Shown here: positions 1 through 9,793 of the stretch, in pieces
Position numbering within the stretch: position 1 is the first letter of the stretch
Layout: each line of letters begins with the position of its first letter
Assembly: GCF_905171775.1 (NCBI RefSeq)
Contig: NC_053491.1
Span: forward strand, 297,134,799-297,198,798
Origin: Rana temporaria
Lineage: Eukaryota; Chordata; Amphibia; Anura; Ranidae
Direction: 5' to 3'
DNA: 64,000 bases
Notes under the pieces: generated by a model
Told to the model about the DNA's origin: nothing
Seen by the model: the letters and a program-made list of their open reading frames with translations, nothing else
The model's database searches: none
Made by a program: the position numbers and the translations under genes

Positions 1-466
1 CTTCGCCAGCTGCTCCCCCAGGCTCCCTTCTCTCCCTACTTCACCGTAGAACGGGCCCACAGAATGCCGGCTGCCCGGGGTCCCCCCGGTGCACCCCCAC
101 GCACTTTCATCCTGCACCTTTTGAACTTTCGGGACAGGGATGCAGTGCTACGTGAGAGCAGGAAGATTGAGGCCTTACGCTTCGAGGGAGCCCGCCTAAT
201 GGTTTTCCCTGATTTTTCCGTAGAGACTCAAAAACAACGAGTCATTCGATCAGGTGAAACAGGCCCTACGCCAGAGAGGAATCAAGTATAGTATGCTGTT
301 CCCCGCCCGACTACGCGTCCAGGATGGGGAGTCCCATCGCTTTTTCGTGATCCCTGAGGAAGCGGCTGCCTGGCTGGAGAGACCCTTCCGCGCCATTGAC
401 CTGCTATGCATGAGGCCGGTGTGCTCTCCTGTGGAAGCTTCCTTATCGTCGCTCCCGATGGTCTGA
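1..466 (+). pseudogene. LINE ORF1 C-terminal part, frameshifted
   Basis: Encodes the C-terminal part of an L1-type ORF1 RNA-binding protein, which coats element RNA in the RNP. Read in two frames: the first (through about 250) has the VERAHR and LLNFRDRD signatures and then VFPDFS; the second, from about 254, continues with the IKYSMLFPARLRV motif and ends at a stop at 464-466. The two halves are consecutive parts of the same ORF1 domain, so one frameshift lies near 240-255. The N-terminal coiled coil would lie to the left of the window. Confidence 0.75.
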
Positions 467-1288
467 CAGACAGTTCCCGCTTTTGCCCGTTCAGCTTTAT
501 CTCCCCCTGCCCGCCCTGATGTGGACTCTTCATCGGCCGTGCGCCACCACTCCGAGTCCTGCTGATACCGACGGCTAGGATGTTTCCGGGCCCCTTCCCT
601 AATGATCCTTGGTTGATGCGGAGTGACCCCCCCGCCATTGGACAGCTGACTATGGACCCATTCGTGAGTATGTGGGGCACTCGGGGACGGGGCTACTCTG
701 ATACTTGTTGCCCGGGGACCCGGGAGCGGAGAGGATTCTGTTCCTAACGATGTTCCCTTTACGTACTTTTTTTGGTTTGACACAGTTGGCGGGTCACCGC
801 ATAGTTTGCTGTTTTAAGAATGTGCCCCCAGCAGTAGCTGGGTGATTAGACTCCTTCTCAGGGAAAACGTTTATATACACTTTTACTTATCCGGAATTCT
901 TACTTTTATGCATTTTTTATTTTTACACTTCCTTTATGGAGCGGGTGGCATAGATGCTGGACCATCTAGTGGGCATCTTCTGTTGGGCCTCCTAGGCGCC
1001 CTGTTGGTACATTGCCTCCCAGAGACTATTAGTCATGGACTGTTTGGGATTTCAAACGCGCCCGAGTTTTAGTGGTTGCGTGGGGTGGGGGCTCAGTTCT
1101 CTTTTCTGTTTTTTTTTTCAGTTATTGGTACGGTACTGGTGCATTTACTACATGCTTTATTTTGCTCTCCTACTAAATATGAAGGGTATGGTATGGTTGC
1201 TGGACGGGGAGTGTCTTTGCTCTCTAACTAGGGGGATGGGCGGGGGTCCGGGTGACGGTGGAGCACTGTATACTTTCATCTTCTCGTT
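467..1288 (+). other. LINE spacer between ORF1 and ORF2
   Basis: About 820 bases between the ORF1 stop and the ORF2 start. No reading frame here resembles a known domain. It has T-rich stretches near 1100-1130 and short ORFs that I regard as chance. It is much longer than the short spacers of mammalian L1, so it may hold a sequence for translating ORF2 or a small relic insertion. Neither is shown by the sequence. Confidence 0.5.
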
Positions 1289-2556
1289 ATGGCTCCCCTG
1301 AGAATATTGTCTTGGAACGTGAGGGGGTTGAACTCTAAATTTAAGAGGTCCCTGGTGTTCTCGTATCTAAAGAGGCACCACCCGCACATATGCATACTCC
1401 AGGAGACCCATCTTACTGGCTCCAGGGTCCTCTCACTTAAAAAGCCTTGGGTGGGTTCTTACTTTCACTCCACCCATTCCTCTCACTCCCGCGGAGTCAG
1501 TGTTCTAATTCACAAAGCGCTTCCATTCGTCCTCCTGGATCTCCGCCTAGACCCCGATGGGCAATATGTTGTTATTCATGCTCTTTGTGACAGACTAGAG
1601 GTAGTGATCGTCGGACTGTACCTGCCCCCTCGATGGGCATGACGGTACTGCGCAAGGTGCAGACAGCCATTGCTGATTACCCCTTAGCTACTGTACTCTG
1701 TGCAGGTTATTTTTACATGGCCCCCAAACCCGTTATTGACAGACTGAACCCTGACCAAACGACTGACTCGGCACTGTCTCGGTGGGCAGAGGTGTATGGT
1801 CTGACCGATGTATGGAGATGGAAATACCCGCATGACAAACAATTTACGTGTCACTCTGCCACCCACGCGACACTATCCCGGATAGACTTGATTTATGTCA
1901 CTGACCCCCTCCTGTCCAGGGTGCTGGCGATATCTCACCTGTCACGGGGAATCTCGGACCATGCTCCGGTTCTGTTGGAGCTCTCCACGGACTCTGCCGC
2001 TGCGCAGGGACTGTGGAGACTCTCTAGATACTGGATCACCGATGAGAGACTGGAGCCGTTAATGCCCTCAGAGCTTGGGGACTACTGGACCCACAATGAC
2101 CACACGGCTTCCCCTGAGGTGGTCTGGGACGCTTTCAAAGCCTATACCAGGGGAAGGCACCAGTTTAATATTTCCAAAGTGAGAAAAGAGTCCAGGTTGG
2201 AACTATCTGAGGCAGAGAGGCAGGCTATGAGACTAGAAACTAGGTATGCAGAGACACCCGACCCGGGATCCCACGCTGACATGCTTACTGCCTACAGGGA
2301 GTTGGCACTCATCCGTGCTGCCTCCTGCCGCCGTTTCCTTCTCGCTCAAACCCAGCGAATATTTGAGCCGGGGGAACGGGCGGGTAGGATGCTGGCCTGG
2401 CTGGCAACTGAGCGGTCGGGCAACTCCTGCATAGCAAATATTAGGGGCGAGGATGGTACCTTGATCTCGGACCCTGTGTTAATTAATGCTAGATTTCGAG
2501 CGCTACTACCGAGACCTTTACACATCCAGAGTTTCCTACACCATGGAAGACCTTGA
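1289..2556 (+). pseudogene. LINE ORF2 N-terminal AP-like endonuclease, frameshifted
   Basis: The endonuclease nicks target DNA to start target-primed reverse transcription. The start at 1289 gives MAPLRILSWNVRGLN, the usual beginning of L1 ORF2. QETHL follows near residue 40. A frameshift at about 1630-1642 moves the reading to a second frame (1633-2556), which has IDLIYV and SDHAPVLLEL near residues 95-125. The canonical GDFN catalytic motif reads GYFYM here, so the metal-binding Asp and Asn are both replaced. A second frameshift at about 2490-2550 leads into the RT frame. Even without the frameshifts the nuclease would be dead. Confidence 0.85.
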
Positions 2557-5023
2557 CGCATTCCTACACACTCTGGACTTCCCCTCCTTGACCTCCGCTG
2601 CCAGCCGAACCCTTAAGGCCCCTGTCACGTTGAAGGAGGTCCAGGGTGCAATTAAATCTATGCAGGCAGGTAAGACCCCGGGCCCTGACGGACTCCCCGT
2701 AGAATTCTACAAATCTAACCTTGAGGTGGTAGGCCCCTATTTTCACTCCATGCTCGGTGCAGCATTGGAGAGCCAAAACCTCCTGCCTTCCATGATGGAT
2801 GCGGTGATTGTGGTGATACCTAAGCCTGGGAAGGACCCGGAGCTGTGTTCGTCCTACCGGCCAATATCACTACTTAATGTAGACGCCAAAATCCTGACTA
2901 AGATCCTGGCCGGTCGGTTGAACACAGTGATCCTCTCGCTGGTACATGGTGACCAGACGGGATTTATGCCAGGGAAGGGCACAGACATAAATATTCGCAG
3001 GCTCCACACTAATATAGCACTCTTTAGCGAACAGAACACTGATGGGGCGGTGGCCTCACTGGACGCAGAGAAGGCCTTTGACTCAGTAGAGTGGGCCTTC
3101 CTGTGGAGAGTGTTGTCTAAATTCGGGTTTGGCTCTAGGTTCATAGGCTGGATCAAACTGCTTTATGGATCACCTACGGCCAGGGTTCGCACTGGTAGTA
3201 ACATATCCCCCCCATTCAATTTGTGTAGAGGGATGCGGCAGGGGTGCCCATTGTCTCCAGGGCTCTTCGCCCTGGCCATCGAACCTATGGCTATTATGCT
3301 CCGTTCGACGCATGAGGTGAGGGGTCTGGAGGTGGGCCCGCTCATTGAAAGGGTGTCACTCTATGCTGATGACACCCTTTTATATCTTGGCGACGACTCC
3401 CGGTCCCTAGTGGCAGCCCTTGAAATCATTGACAGGTTTGGCGGGTTTTCCGGGGTCCGAATTAATTGGGGGAAATCTAGTCTATTCCGCTTGTCTTCTC
3501 TCAACCCCCCCACGGCGGACTTGACGCCGCTGAGTAGGGTGTCTAAGTTCAGTTATCTCGGCGTGGAGGTCAGCAATTCCTTAGACCACTACCTGACTGA
3601 TAACTTGTACCCGGTTCTACAGGCCCTAATTGTGAAATGCCAGGCCTGGAAGACTCTTCCTTTAACTCCGGTTGGAAGGGTGAACCTACTCAAGATGGTA
3701 TTTCTCCCCAAGTTACTTTACATTTTCAGACATACCCCGGTCCCTATCCCTGCCTCCTTCTTTCGTAAATTGGACAGCGTAGTCTCCTCATTCGTCTGGG
3801 GGGGGAAGACTCCTAGAATAGCTCTGCGTAAACTCCAGCTCCCCCTGTCCTCACGGGGATTGGCCTTGCCCTCTTTTAAAAAATATTATGGGGCGGCGGT
3901 GCTGGTCACCGCGCGCTGGTGGTTCAAACAGACTAGGTCCAATCCCGCTGTGAATCTCGAAGCTGCTGCCTTGGGCTCATACGCCGCTCTCACAAATCTG
4001 GTCTATAGGGGACCCAGGGCCGCTCCACAGGTTACCCTTCCGATGCGCATCACAATCCAGGTGTGGGATAAAGTTACAGCAGCTATGGCGGCCCCTGACT
4101 CCATCTCGCCCCATGCTCCACTTTGGGGCAACCCGAGACTCTCGCATTTCAGATCTATCCCAGACCCCAGCGTCTGGGCCGGATATGGAATAGTTAAAAT
4201 TCAACATATTATGCCTGCTGGAACGCTGCTCTCATTTCCAGAGTTATGGGCAGCCTTCGGACTTCCATCACGGATGTTGTTCAGATACCTGCAGCTGAGA
4301 CACGCGGCCCAGGCACAGTTCTCCAGGACAACTTTGGTAGAACCACATAGGATAGAGAGGTTCCTTATCTCCCGGGGGATTGATAGGATAGTCTCCTCCA
4401 CCTACCTCCGGCTCACGTGTGAGGACTCAGGAGGGGAGTCCCCCCTTCTCAGAGTTTGGAGGGTGGACATCCCGGATCTCTCGGATGATGACTGGGAGGC
4501 TGCACTGACCCACTATATTCCAACAGTCATATCTGCTAGAGATAGATTCATCCAGCTAAAATTCTTACATAGGGCCTACTACACCCCCCAGCGGCTTGCC
4601 CGGATATTCCGCACCCAATCGGACCAGTGTCCGAAATGCCAGGGAGGAACGGGAACGTTCTACCATGTAGTATGGGATTGCCCGGTCATCCGGGGATACT
4701 GGGAGGAGGTGGTGGCAAAAATTGCTGCCGCTACTGGACTCCGGGTACCACTGGACCCTAGGGTTCTTCTCCTGGGTATTACAGAAAGTGTGACACAATC
4801 TACACATGCCGGTCTACAACTGTTTTATCTTAGTTTCTACGCCAGGAAGGCACTTTTACGCCAGTGGAGACTGACGGCCCCCCCTACGGTGGCTCAATGG
4901 CTTGCACTGGTTGACTCAGTGTTACCTCTCTTCAAGCTGACATACATGGGGCGGAAGTGCCCTCAGAAATTCGACAAGGTCTGGGGTTCGTGGGTGGCGG
5001 CTGGGGCAACTTCCGTGCGGTAA
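2486..5023 (+). CDS. LINE ORF2 reverse transcriptase part, open frame
   Basis: Reverse transcriptase of the L1/Tx1 group. Visible RT blocks in order: KTPGPDGLPVEFYK (about residues 60-75), YRPISLLNVDAKI (about 120), QTGFMPGKGT (about 155), the catalytic SLDAEKAFDSV (about 190), GMRQGCPLSPGLFALAIEP, and LYADDTLLY with the catalytic Asp pair (about 290). The C-terminal part has a Cys-His cluster, CPKC followed by a downstream His and Cys near residues 705-725, as in L1 ORF2 C-terminal segments. The frame lacks its own endonuclease because of upstream frameshifts, so the first ATG at 2486 is not the native start. No internal stop over 845 codons points to fairly recent decay. Confidence 0.9.
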   Translation: MLDFERYYRDLYTSRVSYTMEDLDAFLHTLDFPSLTSAASRTLKAPVTLKEVQGAIKSMQAGKTPGPDGLPVEFYKSNLEVVGPYFHSMLGAALESQNLLPSMMDAVIVVIPKPGKDPELCSSYRPISLLNVDAKILTKILAGRLNTVILSLVHGDQTGFMPGKGTDINIRRLHTNIALFSEQNTDGAVASLDAEKAFDSVEWAFLWRVLSKFGFGSRFIGWIKLLYGSPTARVRTGSNISPPFNLCRGMRQGCPLSPGLFALAIEPMAIMLRSTHEVRGLEVGPLIERVSLYADDTLLYLGDDSRSLVAALEIIDRFGGFSGVRINWGKSSLFRLSSLNPPTADLTPLSRVSKFSYLGVEVSNSLDHYLTDNLYPVLQALIVKCQAWKTLPLTPVGRVNLLKMVFLPKLLYIFRHTPVPIPASFFRKLDSVVSSFVWGGKTPRIALRKLQLPLSSRGLALPSFKKYYGAAVLVTARWWFKQTRSNPAVNLEAAALGSYAALTNLVYRGPRAAPQVTLPMRITIQVWDKVTAAMAAPDSISPHAPLWGNPRLSHFRSIPDPSVWAGYGIVKIQHIMPAGTLLSFPELWAAFGLPSRMLFRYLQLRHAAQAQFSRTTLVEPHRIERFLISRGIDRIVSSTYLRLTCEDSGGESPLLRVWRVDIPDLSDDDWEAALTHYIPTVISARDRFIQLKFLHRAYYTPQRLARIFRTQSDQCPKCQGGTGTFYHVVWDCPVIRGYWEEVVAKIAAATGLRVPLDPRVLLLGITESVTQSTHAGLQLFYLSFYARKALLRQWRLTAPPTVAQWLALVDSVLPLFKLTYMGRKCPQKFDKVWGSWVAAGATSVR

Positions 5024-5511
5024 TGTGGCTGACGACATTCTTAGACCTGTGACGCCTTACATGACTGACTGCCTAGTCTCTGACGCCTTATTGCTGTGCC
5101 TAGCCTTACGCACTATCCCCTACATGCTGAAAATGCTCTGCCCTTAGATGGGGACTCCGGGGCCACGAGCCGCTAAGTGCCATCAGTCCACAATGATATA
5201 CTGCCACGAGCTGTCTCTTTTGTACCACTATGGAGACTCGTATCTCTCCCCCCCCCGCCTCGGGGGAAAATGCTTATTGCCCTGAACTGCACATGAGCAA
5301 TCTTCACTTTATCCGGCCTCCCGACCTAGACCCGGCTGGGTCTCATTCCAGTGTCCTATTCTGTACCTACATCAGTAATCATTTTGTATTGTACTTCCTG
5401 AAATACTGAACCTTGCTGTACCACAGTTCTGTTAATCTGAAATTCTGCATTGTCCTGTTTCAACTGCTCCTTTTTATATCAATAAAAACATTTCTGTTAA
5501 AAAAAAAGAAA
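5024..5511 (+). other. LINE 3' UTR and A-rich tail
   Basis: Non-coding stretch after the ORF2 stop. It contains a C-rich patch near 5244-5255 and ends with AATAAAAACA, then a run of A at 5500-5508. The A-run marks the 3' end of the inserted element; the sequence after it belongs to the Ngaro element. Confidence 0.7.
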
Positions 5512-5529
5512 GTGCTAGAAGCATATAAG

Positions 5530-5940
5530 TTTGAGAGTTTTGGAGGTCTAGGATGGTTCCAATATGATGAAACATTTAGACAAAAGTTATCAATATAGCC
5601 ATCATTGTAGTGGGGCAATAAGGATGTCGGGTTGTGGCCTAACCTGATGGTCCCACAGAAAACTGGTTTCACTAGGCAGCTGCCACAAGCTACAGTGTAC
5701 CCCTTATAAAATGGGATACTGCTTTGCTTTTAATGAGAACCAGTGTAAATGGGGGGGTTTGCAAGTACAAGCATGAATGCTCGAATTGTCCAGGACCCCA
5801 CCCTTTGCTCAGGTGTTTCAAAAGGAATCCCAATTTTCGAAGCTCACAGAGAGCGAATTATGCAAAAAGCTTACATGCAACAATGATTGGAAAAATATCC
5901 AGACCAGGAGACAGCCAAGTTCTTAATTGAAGGGTTTTCC
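5530..5940 (+). pseudogene. Ngaro gag C-terminal part with zinc knuckle
   Basis: Across small frameshifts one reads a WFQYDETFR motif near 5565 (the 'YD-FR' block of Ngaro-type gag), then CKYKHECSNCPGPHP and a downstream Cys near 5764-5815, a Cys/His-rich nucleic-acid-binding motif. The next block, with PDQETAKFLIEGF (5905-5935), is the start of the Ngaro RT module. The protein would package element RNA. Several stops make this a pseudogene. Confidence 0.65.
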
Positions 5941-5989
5941 AGGTTTCCCTCTGCCAGCGTTTCAAGGTGAAGAGGTGTTCAAAATTTGA

Positions 5990-6815
5990 AGTCAGTTGAT
6001 ACTTATGCACACATAGTTTAGGAGAAGTTATTTAAAGAGATTAAAGAAGGTAGCCTAGCAGGTCCATTTGATTCACCTCCTTTCATACCTTTCAGGATAT
6101 CGCCGTGGGCATCATACCCAAGAAGGAGCCAAATACCTTTCGCTTAATTCAACATTTGTCATTCCGCAAGGGTAGCTCTTTAAAAACGATGAAATAGATG
6201 CTTGCATGTCATCTGTATCCTATTGCATGTTTGAAGATGCTATTCAGCAAAGTATTTTGAGGGTAAATATTACTTTGATATGTGCCTTCCTATTTCAAAA
6301 AATGTGCAACCTTTCTCCAATGCTGTTGCTGTTGAAGCTGGCTATACAGGTATATTACATTATCTGGACGACTTTGTATTCATTGGTCCAGCTTAATCTC
6401 CTATTTGTTATTTTATGTTACAGATGTTTAGTGCAGTGGCTCACCATTTCGGTATCCCATCAGCTAGTGAAAAAACTGTGTTGCCATCGTCAGTGATAGA
6501 ATTCATGGGTATCGGGATAGACACCGTTAAGCTGGAATTTCAGTTACCTGAATCTAAAATCAGCAAGACTAAAGCTTTAATTTTAGTTTTGCTTAGGCGT
6601 AAAAAAGTTTTACTAAAAGAACTCCAATCGTTATTTGGGCTTCTGGCATTTGCGACAAGGATCATGCCAGTTGGCAGAATCTTCTTGCGGCGCGTGTACT
6701 TAGCCATGTCAGGAATGAAATCCCCATTTTCTCAAATCAGATTGACAGCTGACCTCAACCACTCCAGTTGATCTCAAGGAGGACCTGTTAGTTTGGTTTA
6801 AATTATTTGATATAT
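5990..6815 (+). pseudogene. Ngaro reverse transcriptase, broken
   Basis: RT blocks read across frames: LAGPFDSPPF with RISPW (6055-6105), the loop before the catalytic Asp, YLDDFVFIG near 6360-6390 (the active-site YLDD, in a different frame from its flanks), and the connection segment IEFMGIGIDTVKLEFQLPE (6498-6555) leading to LLAFATRIMPVGRIFLRR (6640-6700). This is the Ngaro arrangement, where RT passes directly into RNase H. A solo LTR interrupts the frame at 6817 and the RNase H resumes at 8314. At least three frameshifts or stops are present. Confidence 0.75.
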
Positions 6816-7095
6816 ATGTAGCGCCCTGCTCCTGACGAACAGGCGCTCCCTCAAATTTAATGGGGGTCTGAGCTGTTATTTGGCTCAGACCAGAGTGATT
6901 AAGGGCAATTTAGCCTCTGTTCCAGAGGCTGTGTTATTACCATCCCAGGCCAAGGGTGGCAGCAGCCAGGTCATGGTACATTGAGTGTCCCCCTCTGCAA
7001 CGAATCAGTGGGAGTGGTTGCCCCACTGTGCATGCTGGGAAGGGGTACTTAACCACTTAACAACCGAGGACGCCATTTAACGTCCTCGACTTTGT

Positions 7096-7149
7096 ACGGT
7101 GATATCTGAATGATGCCTGCAGCTACAGGCATCATTCAGATATCACCGT
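7096..7149. repeat. Perfect hairpin, 24-bp arms
   Basis: Arms 7096-7119 and 7126-7149 are exact reverse complements with a 6-base loop. It is the first in a chain of hairpins in this repeat. Confidence 0.9.
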
Positions 7150-7462
7150 CTTCAGCCGTCAATTCGGTGTACGATAAGAATGAATAAAAAAGCGGCAGTT
7201 CCGCCGCTTGATCATTCTTATAGGCGGCGGGAGGGGATGTCCCCCCCCCTCCCGCCGCCATCCGGTGCTTCCCCGGGCTCTCCCGTGCCATCGGGGGCCC
7301 AGAGAGCGAATCGGCCGGCACTGCCTGGGAAGCATAGGGATGACTGGTCACCACTCATCTCTATGACCGTCGGGTACCCGGAAGTAAACAAAGCCGCAAT
7401 TGCGGCTGTTGGCATGTGTTCAGTGTTTTTTTTTTCACCGATTTCATGCTTGTAAGCCTGGA

Positions 7463-7499
7463 GGAGAGATGTGGGGTCTTATTGACCCCACATCTCTCC
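7463..7499. repeat. Perfect hairpin, 16-bp arms
   Basis: Arms 7463-7478 and 7484-7499 are exact reverse complements around a TTATT loop. Same repeat element as the hairpin at 7096. Confidence 0.9.
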
Positions 7500-7523
7500 A
7501 TAAAAAGAGGACCTGTCACAGTG

Positions 7524-7565
7524 ATTCCTATTACAAGGGATGCTTACATTCCTTGTAATAGGAAT
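7524..7565. repeat. Perfect hairpin, 15-bp arms
   Basis: Arms 7524-7538 and 7551-7565 are exact reverse complements with a 12-base loop. Third hairpin in the chain. Confidence 0.9.
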
Positions 7566-8313
7566 ACAAGTAATAAAGAAAAATGTAAAAAAAAAGTGTA
7601 AAAATAAAAAAATTAGGAAAAATAAAAATAAAATTTAAATGTTTCTTTTATTTTTTAAACGCCCCTGTCCCCGGTAGCTTGCAAGCAGAAGCGAGCATGC
7701 ATGCAAGTCCCGCCCCCATATGTAAACGACGTTCAAAACCCACATGTCAGGTATCGTCGCGTGCCTTAGAGCGCGTGCAACAGTTCTAGCACTAGACCTC
7801 CTCTGTAACTCGAAAATAGTAACCTGTAAAAAATTTAAAGCGTCGCCTATGGAGATTTTTAAGTACCGAAGTTTGGCGCCATTCCATAAGTGTGCGCAAT
7901 TTTAAAGCGTGACATGTTAGGTATCGATTTACTCGGCGTAACATCATCTTTCTTATTATACATACAAATTGGGCTAGCTTTACTGTTTTTTTATTTTTTA
8001 ATTCATGAAACAGTTATTTTCCCTAAAAAAAAGGCGTTTGAAAAATGATTGCGCAAATACTGTGCGATAAAAAAAAGGTGCAATGACCACCATTTTGTTC
8101 CCTAGGGTATCTGCTAAAAAAAAAAAAAAGAACCTTCCACCCCTTACTCCTCTTTTCTACTAAAGTTCTCCAAAAGAAACCCCAAGAGAAAGAGGTACAT
8201 TGTGTGTGGACATTGAAATTCTTTGGACTCTCCTTTCACCCTGGACAGCGTGACTAGAGGTAACGGAGCCAACCAAAATCTAAACCAGCAGCTCCTACGG
8301 GGGTAGTGCTACA

Positions 8314-9190
8314 TATATAATGGTAGATCATTTTTTTCAGGAGCAATTTGTATCCTCATCTGTCCTTGAGTTATATACAGATGCAGTGGATGCATGTGGA
8401 TTGTCACTATTTGGAAGACTCACTGGTGCTGTGGTAAGTGGCCTGAGAGGTGGGAGACAAATAAAGCAACCAGTAGCATAGTAGTGTTGAAGCTTTTTCA
8501 GTTTCACCAGCAAAGCACCATCACACCTCCTCCTCCATGCTTCACGGTGGGAACCAGGCATGTAGAGTCCATCCGTTCACCTTTTTTGTGTCGCACAAAG
8601 ACACGGGGGTTGGAACCAAAGATCTCAAGTTTGGACTCATCAGACCAAAGCACAGATTTCCACTCGTCTAATGTCCATTCCTTGTGTTCTTCAACCCAAA
8701 CAAGTCTCTTCTGCTTGTTGCCTTTCCTTAGCAGTGGTTTCCTAGCAGATATTCTACCATGAAGGCCTGATTCACAGTCTCCTCTTAACAGTCCTAGAGA
8801 AGTGTTTGCTGCAAAAGGTGGCTACTTTGAATTGTTTCACACTTTTTTGTTATGTATAATTCCACATGTGTTAATTCATAGTTTTGATGCCTTCAGTGTG
8901 AATCTAAAATTTTCAGTCATGAAAATAAAGAAAACTCTTTGAATGAGAAGGTGTGTCCAAACTTTTGGTCTGTACTGTATGCAGTGAAATGCCTGTCAGC
9001 TAAATCTTTACAAGTGATCAAATTACTAAGCTACTTAGTGTTTCTCTGTCTTAAAAATTCAATATTTGGCTAGAAGCCAGGCATGTCCCAGGGAAGGAGA
9101 ATCAAACTGCAGACGCCTTGTCTCGATTTCAGGTATACCGATTTCGTCAACTCCTGCCAAATGCGGACAAGGAAGGTTACGCGTGCCCAG
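8314..9190 (+). pseudogene. Ngaro RNase H, split by a Tc1 remnant
   Basis: The first part has LELYTDAV (8365-8390, with the first catalytic Asp) and WCCGKWPERWETN (8412-8462). The Tc1 remnant follows. The second part (8978-9190) has the C-terminal signature HVPGKENQTADALSRFQ (about 9083-9133), whose Asp is the last catalytic residue. In Ngaro elements RNase H removes the RNA strand during cDNA synthesis. A frame change is needed between some blocks. Confidence 0.75.
8483..8977 (-). mobile_element. Tc1/mariner remnant, internally deleted
   Basis: The right end has a Tc1-type terminal repeat (GTCCAAACTTTTGGTCTGTA near 8955-8974), followed by TA at 8978-8979. The body is the reverse complement of part of a Tc1 transposase, with many stops; the other end is missing, so the left border at about 8483 is approximate. 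It disrupts the Ngaro RNase H. Confidence 0.6.
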
Positions 9191-9376
9191 AACATCTGTT
9201 GAGCCCAATTTAGAAGTTTTTACAAATGCAATAAGACACTCTGTGGCAGAAAGTACATGGGTTGAGTACACAACCGCATGGAATAGGTGGTTCAACTTTG
9301 CTAAGGAAATGGATATACAATTTGATCCTCCTTCTTAATCGGATATTCAGATGTTTCTATGTAGTTTAATGCAGTT

Positions 9377-9391
9377 AGAATTGTCACATAG
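9377..9391. repeat. Target-site duplication, left copy
   Basis: AGAATTGTCACATAG here is repeated at 12112-12126, framing a truncated L1 with an A-rich tail. The 15-base size fits target-primed reverse transcription. Confidence 0.9.
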
Positions 9392-9793
9392 CTCCATGGG
9401 TAAAAAAGATGACCAATCAACCTATGGAACTATGACCTATACACTTTTTATTTCACGGGACACCGGGATCTATGATTAGTTATAAGAAAAGTGTGATACC
9501 ACACTTATTAAATGCTGCTAAAATGTTAATACCTAAGCATTGGAAACAGAATACACGCCCCTCCCTTATGGAATGGAAAAAAGAAGTTAACTCAATAATG
9601 GAGGCAGAGAGATGGGTGTATAAGAGTAGAGATAAACAGAATTAATTTAACAACGTATGGGCAGATTGGGAACACCACTCCCCACAGATATAAGGGAGTA
9701 ATGAATGGAGTCTATCTCCCTTCTCCTCCTTTAGTTTTTTTTTTTAAGACTTTTTCTTTAGCCACATATACTCACTCCTCTCTCTAAAATATA

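Larger units (their letters stand above)
1..5511 (+). mobile_element. L1/Tx1-type LINE, 5' end outside the window
   Basis: A non-LTR retrotransposon containing the end of ORF1, a long spacer, ORF2 (endonuclease plus reverse transcriptase) and a 3' UTR that ends in AATAAAAACA and a short A-rich tail near 5484-5511. Order and motifs match the L1 lineage that includes amphibian Tx1. Frameshifts in ORF1 and in the endonuclease part of ORF2 make this copy inactive, although the RT part is still one open frame of 845 codons. The element abuts the gag remnant of a Ngaro element on its right; I could not find a target-site duplication because the left end is missing. Confidence 0.85.
7050..8125. repeat. 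TTAA-CCACTT family repeat (piggyBac-like, non-autonomous) inside the solo LTR
   Basis: Starts TTAACCACTTAACAACC and has the hairpin-rich interior and A-rich end shared with other copies in this window (compare 7690-7900 with 51400-51620, which align closely). TTAA plus CCACTT ends suggest a piggyBac-type MITE. The right end is an A-run at about 8110-8125 and lacks the expected AAGTGG-TTAA, so this copy seems 3'-truncated. Confidence 0.5.
6817..8313. mobile_element. Solo LTR with a nested repeat, inserted in Ngaro
   Basis: The insert starts TGTAGCGCC and ends GTGCTACA, the TG...CA ends of an LTR, and is flanked by TATATA at 6811-6816 and 8314-8319, compatible with a 5-6 bp target duplication. 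No retroviral coding sequence is inside, so I read it as a solo LTR. About 7050-8125 is a second, unrelated repeat inserted in the LTR. The Ngaro RT/RNase H continues on both sides. Confidence 0.55.
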
